A DNA stretch of 64,000 nucleotides, from positions 21,465 to 85,464 of the forward strand of contig JANXDU010000003.1 of NCBI GenBank assembly GCA_025059195.1. The letters run 5' to 3'. This document shows, one piece after another, positions 1 through 8,302 of this stretch; the first letter of the stretch is position 1; each line of letters starts with the position of its first letter. The stretch is from Candidatus Bathyarchaeota archaeon (lineage in GTDB: Archaea > Thermoproteota > Bathyarchaeia > Bathyarchaeales > Bathycorpusculaceae). Both the position numbers and the translations under genes were made by a program. The notes below the pieces were generated by a model, which ran no database searches, was not told the origin of the DNA, and worked only from the letters and a program-made list of their open reading frames with translations.

Positions 1-1137
1 TGCTTCCCGTGCAAGTGCGTCGTGCTCTGCTTGCTTTGCGTTTATCTCATTTAGTATGCGCTCATATTCCGCCCTTAACTGTCTTATTTTCAAGCGGTTT
101 TCACGGATCTCATTTCTAATGGAGTGGTACTGTTGGAGATCGTTTTCCCTAATCTTTCTTAGGCTTTCAAGGTTTGTTTTCCCAGAGCTTATTTTCGACG
201 TTAATTCGGTAATTTTAGATTTTAACTCACCTATCCGCATTTGAACCTCTAAAACTTGAGAACTGCCCTCCTCAACTATTTCTGAGCTTAGTTTCCGCCA
301 TTCACTTTCAACTTCTCTACGCTTAAGCCTATATTGATCGCGAACGGCCTTAACCCTTTCAAGTCTGCTCCTAATTTTCTCAGCTTGAGCTTTGTCTCGT
401 TCTATTTTCCCTTGAATTTGAGCAATGTCATGGGAAAGTTTGACAGCTTCAAACCGTTTAATCTCGTTTTTGAGGAAATTGTACCGAAGAAGCTCGTTTC
501 GTTCTCTTTCCAAGTCCTCGACGCGCCTTTGAACTTCATCGATTCTCCCCATGGCGGTTCGTATGGAAAGGTCTGCGGCTCGCAGCTTCTCTTCAGCCTC
601 AGCTTTTTCAGCGTCGTATTGAGCTATCCCAACCAAATCTTCAATTATTTTTCGCCTTTCAATGGGAGAGACGTCTGCCAACCGAGTTATGGTGCCCTGC
701 AAAATTATGTTTTGGCTTAGGGAGCTTATTCCCGCCATAGAAAGGATTTCCATTAGGTATACTCTTGAAATTCTCCTTCCGTTAAGTCTATACACACTTT
801 GGCCATTTCGGTAAACTTCACGGGAAATTGTGACGGTGGCTGTGTCAACGGGTATGCGTCCATCCGAATTGTCGAATTGTATGACGACTTTAGCCATTTT
901 TGCCTTTTCTAAACCAGCCTTTTCGGAGCCTTGGAAAATAAGCTTTGCAGCGTTTTCTGCCCTAAGCCTTTTAACACTTAACTCGCCTAAAGCAAAAAGA
1001 ACCGCGTCAACAATGTTTGTTTTCCCGCTACCATTTGGCCCCGTAATAGCTGTAAACCCTTTGTCTAAGAGAACCTTAACCGTTTGAGGTCCAAAGGATT
1101 TGAAGCCTTTAAGCTCTATTTTTTTGATATAGGGCAT
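1..1137 (-). CDS. smc: Chromosome segregation ATPase SMC, N-terminal part (runs off window)
   Basis: Reading leftwards from an ATG at 1137, the frame stays open to base 1 (379 codons), so only the N-terminal part is here. It opens with the SMC signature, residues reading MPYIKKIELKGFKSFG, followed by a Walker A loop GPNGSGKTN near residue 33 and then a long, charged, heptad-like stretch typical of the first SMC coiled coil. SMC dimers organise and segregate chromosomes. The gene follows the DUF2096 gene on the same strand after about 118 bases. The hinge, second coiled coil and Walker B/signature half would lie outside the window. The motif and the opening sequence make this a confident call; SMC rather than Rad50 because of the FKSFG opening. 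Confidence 0.95.
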   Translation of the reverse strand, partial: MPYIKKIELKGFKSFGPQTVKVLLDKGFTAITGPNGSGKTNIVDAVLFALGELSVKRLRAENAAKLIFQGSEKAGLEKAKMAKVVIQFDNSDGRIPVDTATVTISREVYRNGQSVYRLNGRRISRVYLMEILSMAGISSLSQNIILQGTITRLADVSPIERRKIIEDLVGIAQYDAEKAEAEEKLRAADLSIRTAMGRIDEVQRRVEDLERERNELLRYNFLKNEIKRFEAVKLSHDIAQIQGKIERDKAQAEKIRSRLERVKAVRDQYRLKRREVESEWRKLSSEIVEEGSSQVLEVQMRIGELKSKITELTSKISSGKTNLESLRKIRENDLQQYHSIRNEIRENRLKIRQLRAEYERILNEINAKQAEHDALAREA

Positions 1138-1255
1138 TAAACCGCGCCCTCACCCCGCACGAAACCATCGATGTGCATTTTGAACTCAGTTCTGTACGAT
1201 TTCTCTATAAAAGTGTTACATTGACATGTTTTAACGGTTATGCACTTTAATACGG

Positions 1256-1768
1256 TTATTTCACAACCTTTAACCCATATCTTGTAGCCATTTTCTTGAC
1301 AAACTCTTTAACAAATCTTTCTTCGCCGCAAACGAGTAGGCATCCGTCGCTTTGCTCTTCAGATGTAAGGTTTAGCTCTTCAGCTAAAGCCTTTAACATG
1401 TTAAGAGGCATTTCATCTGAGGGTTTGATGCGAACCCAAAGTTGCCCCCTCGGCAATCCCGGGACAAACCTTGAAACACTTTCATCCTCGTCCATTCTTC
1501 TGCTGGCTTCCTCCAGTTTCCTAAGCCAATCGTTAACATACTCGTCTCCAAACCTTTGCCCTTCTGAGATCAGATAGGCTTCCACGTTGTTTAGGCATTC
1601 CTCAATCTTTTGGTTAGTTTCAAGCTTCGAAGGGTCAGCTCTCAAAACATTGATTAAAGTTCGTGCACACTTTAAATCGTTAAAAACGTTAGAGGGAATA
1701 TGGGCACCTCTTTTGCGGAGGTCCGTTATCATTTCTTCGAGGATTTTCCAAATAGTCAAGTAACCCAT
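1256..1768 (-). CDS. DUF2096-like archaeal protein of unknown function
   Basis: A soluble protein of about 170 residues opening MGYLTIWKILEEMITDLRKR, which resembles the archaeal DUF2096 family; no function is known for that family. An ATG lies five codons further upstream (1783), but GAGGGGG sits six bases before the ATG at 1768, so I chose 1768. The N-terminal half is helical and charged; the C-terminal half looks like a small alpha/beta domain. No catalytic motif is visible. It lies directly before smc on the same strand, which is a hint of shared expression only. The family assignment is from memory of the family's opening motif and is moderately secure. Confidence 0.7.
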   Translation of the reverse strand: MGYLTIWKILEEMITDLRKRGAHIPSNVFNDLKCARTLINVLRADPSKLETNQKIEECLNNVEAYLISEGQRFGDEYVNDWLRKLEEASRRMDEDESVSRFVPGLPRGQLWVRIKPSDEMPLNMLKALAEELNLTSEEQSDGCLLVCGEERFVKEFVKKMATRYGLKVVK

Positions 1769-2101
1769 GCACGGCCCCCTCATTTATTTGGTTGACGTTG
1801 TATAAATGGATATCATTAAAGGATTAGGCTATTAGCGGTGATCAGTGTTGTTAGGGCCTCGCCGGCGGCTATGGGATACCAAAGTTTATGAAAAAGGTTT
1901 TTAGCATGACGGGTGGAGACTTTCCGCTGCAAATCCCTTTTATTTTCAACTATATTTCTCACGAAGGTTTCTTGAGAAGGTACCAGAGAAACTATACTAT
2001 TTTCAAATCCCTTCGAGAAGACATTTTCTACGATGGGGAAATCAAATAAGTTATAAGTTAAGTCGACCATAAAGTTAAGCTGACGTATTGGAGCGAGTAA
2101 A
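1769..2101. other. Intergenic region, no gene seen
   Basis: About 330 bases between the divergent DUF2096 and FMN reductase genes. A minus-strand open frame crosses it, but it overlaps the start of the reductase, has no SD and resembles nothing I know. AT-rich stretches could carry both promoters; I see no RNA gene. Confidence 0.4.
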
Positions 2102-2674
2102 ATGATGGAACAAATTGTGGTCTTAGGTTTTGCTGGGAGTCTAAGACGAGGGTCATACAATAAGGGGTTGTTACGCGCTGCCGCTGAGTTGATGCCGAAA
2201 AATGCTAAACTAGAAATTTTTGACCTGGAGGGAATTCCACTTTATAATCAAGACTTTGAGAGTGATATGCCTGCTAGAGTTAAAGAGTTTAAGGAGAAAA
2301 TAAGGCGGGCTGACGCCATTCTTATTGCAACTCCGGAATACAACTATTCCTTCCCGGGAGTATTAAAAAATGCTATTGATTGGGCTTCCAGACCTCCGGG
2401 GGGCAACGCTTTTGAAGGAAAACCAGTAGCAGTAATGAGTGCCTCCATCGGGATGTTGGGAGGTGCTCGCGCTCAGTATCATCTAAGGCAAGTTTTAGTA
2501 TCCTTAAACATGCACCCAATAAACAAGCCCGAGGTAATAGTGCCCTTAGCAGGGGAAAAATTTGACGATAAAGGAAGACTGATTGACGCGAAAACCCGTG
2601 ATAAGATTCGAGAGTTGTTGGAAAGCCTTATTGAGTGGACTATAAGGATTAAGGGTTTAGAAGGGAGGCCGTAA
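2102..2674 (+). CDS. NADPH-dependent FMN reductase family protein
   Basis: A flavodoxin-fold protein of 190 residues. The phosphate-binding loop GFAGSLRRGSYNKGLLRAA is at the N-terminus, and the PEYNYSFPGVLKNAIDW motif around residue 80 is diagnostic of the NAD(P)H:FMN/quinone reductase family (ChrR/ArsH-like). It would reduce flavins, quinones or metals with NAD(P)H in the cytosol. Two adjacent ATGs (2102, 2105) could each start it. It stands alone, at the left edge of a run of oxygen-defence and redox genes, which fits a role in reductive detoxification; the true substrate cannot be read from sequence. Confidence 0.88.
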   Translation: MMEQIVVLGFAGSLRRGSYNKGLLRAAAELMPKNAKLEIFDLEGIPLYNQDFESDMPARVKEFKEKIRRADAILIATPEYNYSFPGVLKNAIDWASRPPGGNAFEGKPVAVMSASIGMLGGARAQYHLRQVLVSLNMHPINKPEVIVPLAGEKFDDKGRLIDAKTRDKIRELLESLIEWTIRIKGLEGRP

Positions 2675-2832
2675 CCCACAGCTGCAGAATGCTTCGATGG
2701 CACCCTCGTAGTCGTTTATACTAAGTTCAATCTCATAAAACATCTCGAAAAATTAATCTGGAGGAAAATAGAAATTTATTGAAATTGGATTGTTTGGGGC
2801 TATATTTGTCCCAAACCCGTTTTCGAAGTAGA

Positions 2833-3060
2833 ATGGAACTAGATAAGATTAAAACTGGGGAAATTTTTAAGGTTTTAGCGGTTGAGCTTGCTGCTGAGGA
2901 TGATATCATAAGCTATATACAAGCAGCATGGTAGCCGAACTAGCGAAGGGAAAACCCTAGGAGACACTTCAGAGGCTCTCTAGTCAAAATGCGCTGCTTA
3001 AGAATAAGAAGCGGAAAAAAGTTTTACAATTCTACAACAAAGAGAAGCGAAAAATCGATG
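2833..3060 (+). pseudogene. Possible decayed small gene
   Basis: An ATG at 2833 opens 33 codons (MELDKIKTGEIFKVLAVELA...) ending at TAG 2932. A second frame continues with a lysine-rich sequence (SSQNALLKNKKRKKVLQFYN) interrupted by one more stop at 2958. Together these look like one small charged protein broken by a frameshift and a stop, but I do not recognise it and chance cannot be excluded. The rest of 2675-3107 shows nothing. Confidence 0.25.
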
Positions 3061-3107
3061 ATGAAAAGTTAGAGTTTAGTTGCCTATGGAACGGAGTGGT
3101 GGAACCT

Positions 3108-3248
3108 CTATTTTTTAGCCTTTGTTTTTACTGGTTTCATTGGAACCTCGCAGCAAATCAAGTCGCATTCAGCGCATCCGCATGCTTCATCCACAACAAC
3201 CACAAGCCCACATTTTTCACACTTGTATTTATCACCTTTCTTAGCCAA
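3108..3248 (-). CDS. Desulforedoxin-like mini-protein (46 aa, 7 cysteines)
   Basis: A tiny protein beginning AKKGDKYKCEKCGLVVVVDE and ending in lysines. The CxxC at residues 10 and 13 and the CC pair at 32-33 followed by VPM match desulforedoxin, the small rubredoxin-like domain that binds one iron with four cysteines and also forms the N-terminus of desulfoferrodoxin. Three further cysteines (23, 25, 28) sit in the loop between, where desulforedoxin has a short glycine turn. The start is TTG at 3248, chosen because GGAGGTGA lies five bases upstream; an in-frame ATG at 3266 precedes that SD and is less likely. It lies just downstream of rubrerythrin on the same strand and could serve as its electron carrier. 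Confidence 0.8.
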   Translation of the reverse strand: MAKKGDKYKCEKCGLVVVVDEACGCAECDLICCEVPMKPVKTKAKK

Positions 3249-3529
3249 AAATTCACCTCCCACCATTGCTTAATGAGTTAATATTGTTTGAGTTGAAATA
3301 TAAGGGTTCTGACGTTGCCAAGACCAAATTTGGATGATTTAGATAGCTGTATAGGTTAAAGAAAAATGGAGTGAAGTTTCAAAGCATTTTATGTTCAATG
3401 TATTGATCTAATGTAGCCCCTCTGAGTTTTTAACACACCGCTGGATTCCCTCAAGCCTACCAAACTGTAAAGGTTCAAAGCCAACACCATGTAAGTCCTT
3501 TTCTTTCTTACGCCTTTATTTTGGAAGTT

Positions 3530-4045
3530 CTAGAACTTTCTGAACTTCTCTTTTGACGCCCCGCACACTGGGCACCTACCTGGCGCTTCGCTTTCCACAG
3601 TATATCCACATACATCGCAGATATAGATTGGGCCGAGTTTGATATCTTTGCCTCCTTCCACTGCTTGCTTGGCTTTTTGAAACATGCCTGCATGCACTTT
3701 TTCTGCTTGAAGCGCCCAATCGGTTGTTTTCTGAGCCCCCTTCTCCTCTTGAAGTTTTGCTACAGCATTGTACGCTGGATACATTTCATTTACTTCGTAG
3801 ATTTCGCCGTCTATGGCTACCTGTAGATTATCAGGAGAGCTACGAATCATGCCCAACACATTGTAATGGTTTGTTGCGTGCACTTGCTCGGCATAAGCTA
3901 TTGCTCTGAAAAGTCTCGCGACGTTAGGATAACCCTCTTCCTCAGCCTTCTTAGCAAAAATCATATAGCGCATGTAGGCTTGGCTTTCACCGGCAAAAGC
4001 GCTTTTTAAGTTATCCTCAGTCATTTTCCTCATTTTCACACCCAC
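3530..4045 (-). CDS. Rubrerythrin
   Basis: A 171-residue protein with an N-terminal four-helix diiron domain (LKSAFAGESQAYMRYMIFAK, then AEQVHATNHY) and a C-terminal rubredoxin domain with CDVCGYT and CPVCGAS cysteine pairs. Rubrerythrins reduce hydrogen peroxide to water in anaerobes, taking electrons through the rubredoxin centre. The start could be the first ATG or the internal ATGs four and seven codons in (MRKM, MTEDN). It is followed on the same strand, after about 280 bases, by the desulforedoxin-like mini-protein. Full length and all metal ligands appear intact. The surrounding island (FprA, Dps-like, Fur) supports an oxidative-stress role. Confidence 0.96.
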   Translation of the reverse strand: MGVKMRKMTEDNLKSAFAGESQAYMRYMIFAKKAEEEGYPNVARLFRAIAYAEQVHATNHYNVLGMIRSSPDNLQVAIDGEIYEVNEMYPAYNAVAKLQEEKGAQKTTDWALQAEKVHAGMFQKAKQAVEGGKDIKLGPIYICDVCGYTVESEAPGRCPVCGASKEKFRKF

Positions 4046-4142
4046 GCTTTATTCTTATTTCTCTCAAATTTTCTTAAAAATCTTGCATGTGAGTTAGGTT
4101 ATTTTTATAGGAACTAAATGTGGGCGAGAAAAGGCCGTGTTT

Positions 4143-4526
4143 TCATACGATATAGCTTCTAAGGTCGGTGCTTTGTCTAAGGCATGTGTGGTGTTTGCTT
4201 AAAATTTCATTCAAAGTTTTCCTTAAATCCGTTTCAGCCATAAATCCCACAATATGCATCAATGGTCTTCCACCGCAAAAGAACATGAGAGTAGGTGTGC
4301 TCATAACCCCCAGATTAAGCGCCAACTCCTGGTTCGACGGCGACTCCAAAATGTTTAATCTAGTAAATTTAATTTTTCCAGAGTATTCATGGGCTACTTT
4401 TTCAAAAATGGGTGTTAACTCTCTACACCATGGGCACTGGGCATGCCAAAAATAAACCAACGTTAAAATTTTTGAACGGATGACTTCCTCATCCCAGTTG
4501 GCCGGACTTAGATTTATTATTTCCAT
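4143..4526 (-). CDS. Thioredoxin-fold protein, CPWC active site
   Basis: A 127-residue thioredoxin-like protein. The redox site is CPWC in the context VYFWHAQCPWCRELTPIFEK, and a cis-proline follows in MSTPTLMFF, both at the normal positions. The tail beyond the fold is about 20 residues longer than typical thioredoxin and is basic. It should act as a cytosolic disulfide reductase. It is transcribed divergently from the flavodiiron gene, with an inverted repeat in the shared intergenic region that may control both. Confidence 0.9.
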   Translation of the reverse strand: MEIINLSPANWDEEVIRSKILTLVYFWHAQCPWCRELTPIFEKVAHEYSGKIKFTRLNILESPSNQELALNLGVMSTPTLMFFCGGRPLMHIVGFMAETDLRKTLNEILSKHHTCLRQSTDLRSYIV

Positions 4527-4608
4527 AACCAGTACCTTAGGCTTGAAATTGCTATATAAACCTTAATTGTCCCAAAACTTATGGCAAACAAAACCTTCAT
4601 ATTTTTTC

Positions 4609-4627
4609 AATGTAAATAACTTACATT
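4609..4627. promoter_or_regulatory. Inverted repeat operator, trx / fprA intergenic region
   Basis: A perfect 7-bp inverted repeat, AATGTAA-N5-TTACATT, lies between the divergent thioredoxin and flavodiiron genes, 26 bases before the likely fprA ATG. It differs from the TTATTA-type repeat near the Fur gene, so a different regulator may use it. Confidence 0.55.
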
Positions 4628-4652
4628 AAGCTTTTTGGAGAGTGTGGTGAAG

Positions 4653-5840
4653 ATGGTTAAGATAAAAATAAGTGAGGATATATTTTGGGTAGGCATAGTT
4701 GACTGGGACGTCAGAGATTTCCACGGTTACTTGACCGAACATGGAACAACATACAACGCTTATTTAATAGTTGACGAGAAAACGGCGCTAGTAGACACTG
4801 TAAAATATCCCTTCCATGAAGAACTGGTTGAAAAAATCAACGAGATTATAGGCCTAGAACAACTTGACTATATCGTCATAAACCATGTCGAAATGGACCA
4901 TTCAAGTGCCTTGCCTTATATAATCAAAGAAGCGAAAAACGCAAAGATAGTGGCCTCAAAGAAAGGCAAAGAGAGTTTAACTAAACACTACGGTGAAAAC
5001 CTAGCCATAGAGGCAGTTAAAACAGGTGACCGCTTAAAGCTTGGAAAGAGAACCCTAACGTTTATCGAAGCGCCCATGCTTCATTGGCCTGACAGCATGT
5101 TCACCTACGTTGTTGAAGACGCTATTTTAATGCCCAACGACGCCTTTGGTCAGCACCTCGCCACCTCGGCTCGCTTTGACGATGAAGTTGATGAAGCGTT
5201 GCTAATGAGGGAGGCGGCAAAGTATTACGCTAACATTCTCATGCCCCTCTCAGAACTGGTCAAAAGTAAAATTCAAGAGATCATTGACATGAAAATTCCC
5301 ATAAGAATCATTGCACCCAGCCATGGGGTTATTTGGCGTTCTAATCCCGTGAAAATTGTTGAGGCCTACAGAAGATGGAGTGAAGGTGTTCCTAAAGACA
5401 AGGCTGTGATAGTTTATGACAGCATGTGGGGAAGCACGGCAATGATGGCTAGAGCCATAGCTGACGGGATAGCAAGCCAAGGGGTAGAAGTTAAATTCTT
5501 CAAATTGCGAGAATCCGATGTTACAGAAATTGTAACTGAAATTCTGGAAGCTAAGGCTGTTGTAGTAGGCTCTCCAACTCTTAATAACTCTATGTTTCCA
5601 GCAGTAAGCGCCTTCCTAACTTACGTAACAGGATTAAAACCAAAAGGAAAACTTTGGGCCTTTTTTGGTTCCTATGGATGGGGAGGTGGAGCAGTAAAGC
5701 AGATGATGGAAATTACTAAAAAAGCCGGCTTTGAAGTTTACGAATCGCCGCTGGAGGTTCGCTATGTGCCAACAAGCAGCGAAATAAAGGAGTGTTTAAA
5801 CTTTGGCAGAAGCATCGCCCAAAAAATGAAATCGTATTAA
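4653..5840 (+). CDS. fprA: Flavodiiron protein (FprA, A-type flavoprotein)
   Basis: Two domains in order: a metallo-beta-lactamase-like diiron domain with ligands visible in NHVEMDHS (H-x-E-x-D-H), LHWPDS, NDAFGQH and PSHGVIW, then a flavodoxin domain beginning YDSMWGSTAMMARAIADG. These enzymes reduce oxygen to water (or NO), and in F420-using archaea take electrons from F420H2. An in-frame TTG lies at 4635, but the ATG at 4653 gives the usual family opening MVKIKISEDIFWVG. No rubredoxin domain is attached, so this is class A. It converges on, and overlaps by four bases, the small gene at 5837-6142. Confidence 0.95.
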   Translation: MVKIKISEDIFWVGIVDWDVRDFHGYLTEHGTTYNAYLIVDEKTALVDTVKYPFHEELVEKINEIIGLEQLDYIVINHVEMDHSSALPYIIKEAKNAKIVASKKGKESLTKHYGENLAIEAVKTGDRLKLGKRTLTFIEAPMLHWPDSMFTYVVEDAILMPNDAFGQHLATSARFDDEVDEALLMREAAKYYANILMPLSELVKSKIQEIIDMKIPIRIIAPSHGVIWRSNPVKIVEAYRRWSEGVPKDKAVIVYDSMWGSTAMMARAIADGIASQGVEVKFFKLRESDVTEIVTEILEAKAVVVGSPTLNNSMFPAVSAFLTYVTGLKPKGKLWAFFGSYGWGGGAVKQMMEITKKAGFEVYESPLEVRYVPTSSEIKECLNFGRSIAQKMKSY

Positions 5841-6142
5841 GTTTGCAGCCTAACCGCCTCATTACACCTTTTCAACGAATATTTAACCCTAATAGTTTCA
5901 GGTTTGTATTCTCTAAAACTTTCAATTGCAAAACTTACGTCCGTTGTAAATTTTTGTAGTTCGTAGATGAAATCTTCAAGGTAGTCATATACCCCACAGC
6001 TACTGCAGAACGAACCTTCAAAATCCAAGATAAGCTCTTTTCCGCTTAACCTAACCAGTTTTGCCCTTGCTTCCGGACTTCTATATTTGTTGTATTCATC
6101 TATAGCCTTAACAACGGAGTCCTTGAGAGATTTTGATTTCAT
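5837..6142 (-). CDS. Hypothetical protein with CSSC motif
   Basis: An unrecognised 101-residue soluble protein. It is mixed helix and strand, with one notable motif, FCSSCGVYDYLEDFIYELQK, that could bind a metal or form a disulfide. Its 3' end overlaps the 3' end of fprA by four bases. Its stop is tight against fprA and its frame is clean, so I take it as real. The redox neighbourhood suggests but does not show a redox function. Confidence 0.6.
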   Translation of the reverse strand: MKSKSLKDSVVKAIDEYNKYRSPEARAKLVRLSGKELILDFEGSFCSSCGVYDYLEDFIYELQKFTTDVSFAIESFREYKPETIRVKYSLKRCNEAVRLQT

Positions 6143-6269
6143 AAATTGTCGTTTAAAGTAATAGTAAAGGATATTTAAAAACTAAGTGCCTGGTCATGCT
6201 GTTTCCGAAGCGTGGATGTAGAAAAAGAGCAGTGGTGGCGTGCCCTTTATTTGCCTTGAAGTAAAAGTG

Positions 6270-6388
6270 GTTCAACAACGTGCTACGCTTGTTCCTTTAA
6301 CTAACTCTGCAAGGGTGAGATATTATATCCTTGGGGATGCTCAATCTCCAAAGCCTTGTTAAGCATTTGTATAAGCTCTTTTTAGCAT
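6270..6388 (-). pseudogene. Remnant of a ferritin-like gene
   Basis: An ATG at 6388 follows a strong SD (GGAGGAGAGA), but the frame stops after nine codons. Reading across frames gives KELIQMLNKALEIEH and then RI-stop-YLTLAELVKG, which resembles the opening helix of archaeal ferritin-like/bacterioferritin-like proteins (LNKALELEHAARIQYL...AELVKG). At least two frameshifts and one CAA-to-TAA change separate the pieces and nothing beyond the first helix survives. I infer a decayed ferritin-family gene. The rest of the 6143-6484 gap shows nothing. Confidence 0.45.
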
Positions 6389-6484
6389 TCTCTCCTCCTT
6401 CGCACATAACTTTACTAGCCGAACTACCTGTATGTGTTTTATACAGAACTTTGTTCCAAGAAACTCTGGCTGAAGAGTTTTGAC

Positions 6485-6799
6485 TTAAAAGGTGAGCTGA
6501 ATTACGAGGTCTGAACCGATCTTCTTCAGCTTTATTTTTCTAAGCGGCTTTTCTGTTGTTTTATTTAATGGCCTGCCATTTTTGACATCAAATTTTGCGT
6601 AGTGAAAGCCGCAAGTTAACACGTAGCCTTCTAGTTTTCCAAAAAATAGCGGATAACCCATATGTGGGCACCAGTTATCATAAGCGTAAAAATCACCATC
6701 AATGTTTATCAGTAAAATTTCAAGGTTATCTACTTTTACTAGTTTCATCCCGTTTTTAGGAACTTCTTCAACACGTGCCACCTTGATGTATTCACGCAT
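6485..6799 (-). CDS. Rieske [2Fe-2S] ferredoxin
   Basis: A short soluble Rieske protein of about 104 residues. The two cluster-binding boxes are CPHMG and CGFHYAKFD, giving the C-x-H and C-x2-H ligands. There is no membrane anchor, so this is the ferredoxin type rather than a cytochrome bc subunit. An ATG at 6826 would overlap the upstream ZIP gene by eight bases and has no SD; AGTGAG sits four bases before the ATG at 6799, so I prefer that start. It shares an operon with the ZIP transporter. Its partner enzyme cannot be deduced here. Confidence 0.88.
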   Translation of the reverse strand: MREYIKVARVEEVPKNGMKLVKVDNLEILLINIDGDFYAYDNWCPHMGYPLFFGKLEGYVLTCGFHYAKFDVKNGRPLNKTTEKPLRKIKLKKIGSDLVIQLTF

Positions 6800-6818
6800 T
6801 AATCTCACTTTCTCTATT

Positions 6819-7562
6819 TTATGCAAATAGGCTGTTCAAGAGCATCATTATCGAGAAGCCGCCTATTAACCCAAAAGTGGCTTTTCTTCCAAACCCTTTC
6901 TTATGGCTTTCAGGGATCATCTCATCTATTATAACAAAAAGCATGGCCCCTGCTGCAAACGCCAAACCCCAAGGCAGGATTGAGTGCGATAAGGATACCA
7001 AAATTGCGCCTAGGAGACCCCCAATAGGCTCAACCAGCCCAGTTAAAGTTGCATATCCAATAGATTTTCTCTTGCTATATTGTTCTCTCAAAAGTGGCAA
7101 AGCTACGGCTAAACCCTCTGGAGCATTTTGCAGTCCAATAGCGCCAGCCACAGCTAAACTGACCGCCACATCGCCGGAACCGGAGCTTATGCCTACCGCA
7201 AGCCCTTCAGGAAAATTGTGAATGCTCATCGCAATTATAAAAAGCCAGAGTCTTGAAAGCCTTGATGGAGGCCCCTCCGGCCCGGCAACGGGATGGAAAT
7301 GCGGTACAAGCTGATCAACGGAGTGCACCAATACTGCTCCTATGATAAAGCTGACCACAGTTATCCATGGACCGCCTAACTCGACCGCAGGAACTAAGAG
7401 GCTAAAAATAGCCGCTGCAAGCATGACTCCCGCTGCAAAACCAAGCATAGCGTCAAGCGTATCGTCAGAGAATTTCTTCTTAAATAGTATCGGAAGCGCT
7501 CCTACTCCTGTAGCTAAACCAGCCATCAAACTTGCAGTGAAACCGAAATAGATCGTATCCAT
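6819..7562 (-). CDS. ZIP family divalent metal transporter
   Basis: A 247-residue membrane protein with about eight hydrophobic segments and the two ZIP metal-site helices, HNFPEGLAVGISSG and LQNAPEGLAVALPLL. The histidine-containing loop VPHFHPVAGPEG lies between. ZIP proteins import zinc, iron or manganese. It is followed by the Rieske gene and sits next to Dps-like ferritin and Fur, which fits iron or manganese handling; the metal itself is inference. Confidence 0.92.
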   Translation of the reverse strand: MDTIYFGFTASLMAGLATGVGALPILFKKKFSDDTLDAMLGFAAGVMLAAAIFSLLVPAVELGGPWITVVSFIIGAVLVHSVDQLVPHFHPVAGPEGPPSRLSRLWLFIIAMSIHNFPEGLAVGISSGSGDVAVSLAVAGAIGLQNAPEGLAVALPLLREQYSKRKSIGYATLTGLVEPIGGLLGAILVSLSHSILPWGLAFAAGAMLFVIIDEMIPESHKKGFGRKATFGLIGGFSIMMLLNSLFA

Positions 7563-7631
7563 TTAACAACCCATTTCTTGATTACAAACTGTAAAATAAA
7601 GAGAGGAAGTTGCTGTATGCTTTTATCTTTA

Positions 7632-8210
7632 TTACTCTATGTGTCTGAACTTTTGTGTATATGGGCCTTCGCCTGGTTTTCTGCGCCTGAAGTGTCCAGA
7701 CGGCCTTCCTTCAAGGAGTTCCTGGAACCAAGCTTCATGCTCAACTTCTTCGTGGAGAATGGCCAGCGACAAGTCATATGTTCTATGGTCTTTGCCACAT
7801 GTCATGTTGCAGATTTCCGTATAGACTCTAATGGCGCATCTTTCCGCTTCTAACAAGACTTTAAGTATAGCCTTCAAGTCGCTTGGATCTTTCGGCAAAT
7901 AGGCTGCTTCACAAGCGGCATCATCATGAAGCTCTCTTAAATCTCTATAGAGCTCTCCGCCCAGCTCATAAACGCGCGGCACAATGGTTTCAAAATGAAG
8001 CCTGTCCTCTAGCCTTGCGTCTTCCACAACCTCTTTTATTGCTTCACCTTCCAATCCAGTGCAATGCATTCTAAGCAAAGTGTAGTAGTAATAGGTCGTG
8101 AATTCAGCGGCAGCAGCCTTCTTCAACTTATCTATCAACAATTCAACGTCAACGCCCGCTTTTTCAACCATCTCTCTGCCAACATTAGTAGAATATCTCT
8201 TACCTGCCAT
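7632..8210 (-). CDS. Dps-like ferritin (DpsL)
   Basis: A four-helix ferritin-fold protein of about 192 residues. Diiron ligands are visible in [32 protein letters not shown] and HEEVEHEAW, and the paired cysteines of the archaeal DpsL subfamily ([15 protein letters not shown]) are present. These cages use peroxide to oxidise and store iron and protect DNA. An in-frame ATG lies at 8249, but GGAGGTGA is placed just before the ATG at 8210, which gives the usual opening [19 protein letters not shown]. It is divergent from the Fur gene, with a shared inverted repeat between them. Confidence 0.92.
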   Translation of the reverse strand: MAGKRYSTNVGREMVEKAGVDVELLIDKLKKAAAAEFTTYYYYTLLRMHCTGLEGEAIKEVVEDARLEDRLHFETIVPRVYELGGELYRDLRELHDDAACEAAYLPKDPSDLKAILKVLLEAERCAIRVYTEICNMTCGKDHRTYDLSLAILHEEVEHEAWFQELLEGRPSGHFRRRKPGEGPYTQKFRHIE

Positions 8211-8282
8211 ATTTTCACCTCCTCCCATCTTTACTTTTTTAAAAAACAATTTATCATTTGCCGAAACTTTATTTAAGAATAA

Positions 8283-8296
8283 TTATTACCTAATAA
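8283..8296. promoter_or_regulatory. Fur/PerR-type inverted repeat between dpsL and fur
   Basis: TTATTA-CC-TAATAA, a perfect 6-2-6 inverted repeat, ends six bases before the Fur ATG and abuts a TATA-like stretch (TTAAATAAAG on the minus strand) suited to the dpsL promoter. The overlapping palindrome AATAATTATT at 8278-8287 extends it. AT-rich repeats of this kind are typical Fur/PerR sites. Confidence 0.65.
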
Positions 8297-8302
8297 CTAA
8301 TC

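Noticed and set aside
1816..2160. Long minus-strand open frame overlapping the FMN reductase start
   Set aside because: No SD, no recognisable sequence, and most of its 5' part is antisense to a certain gene.
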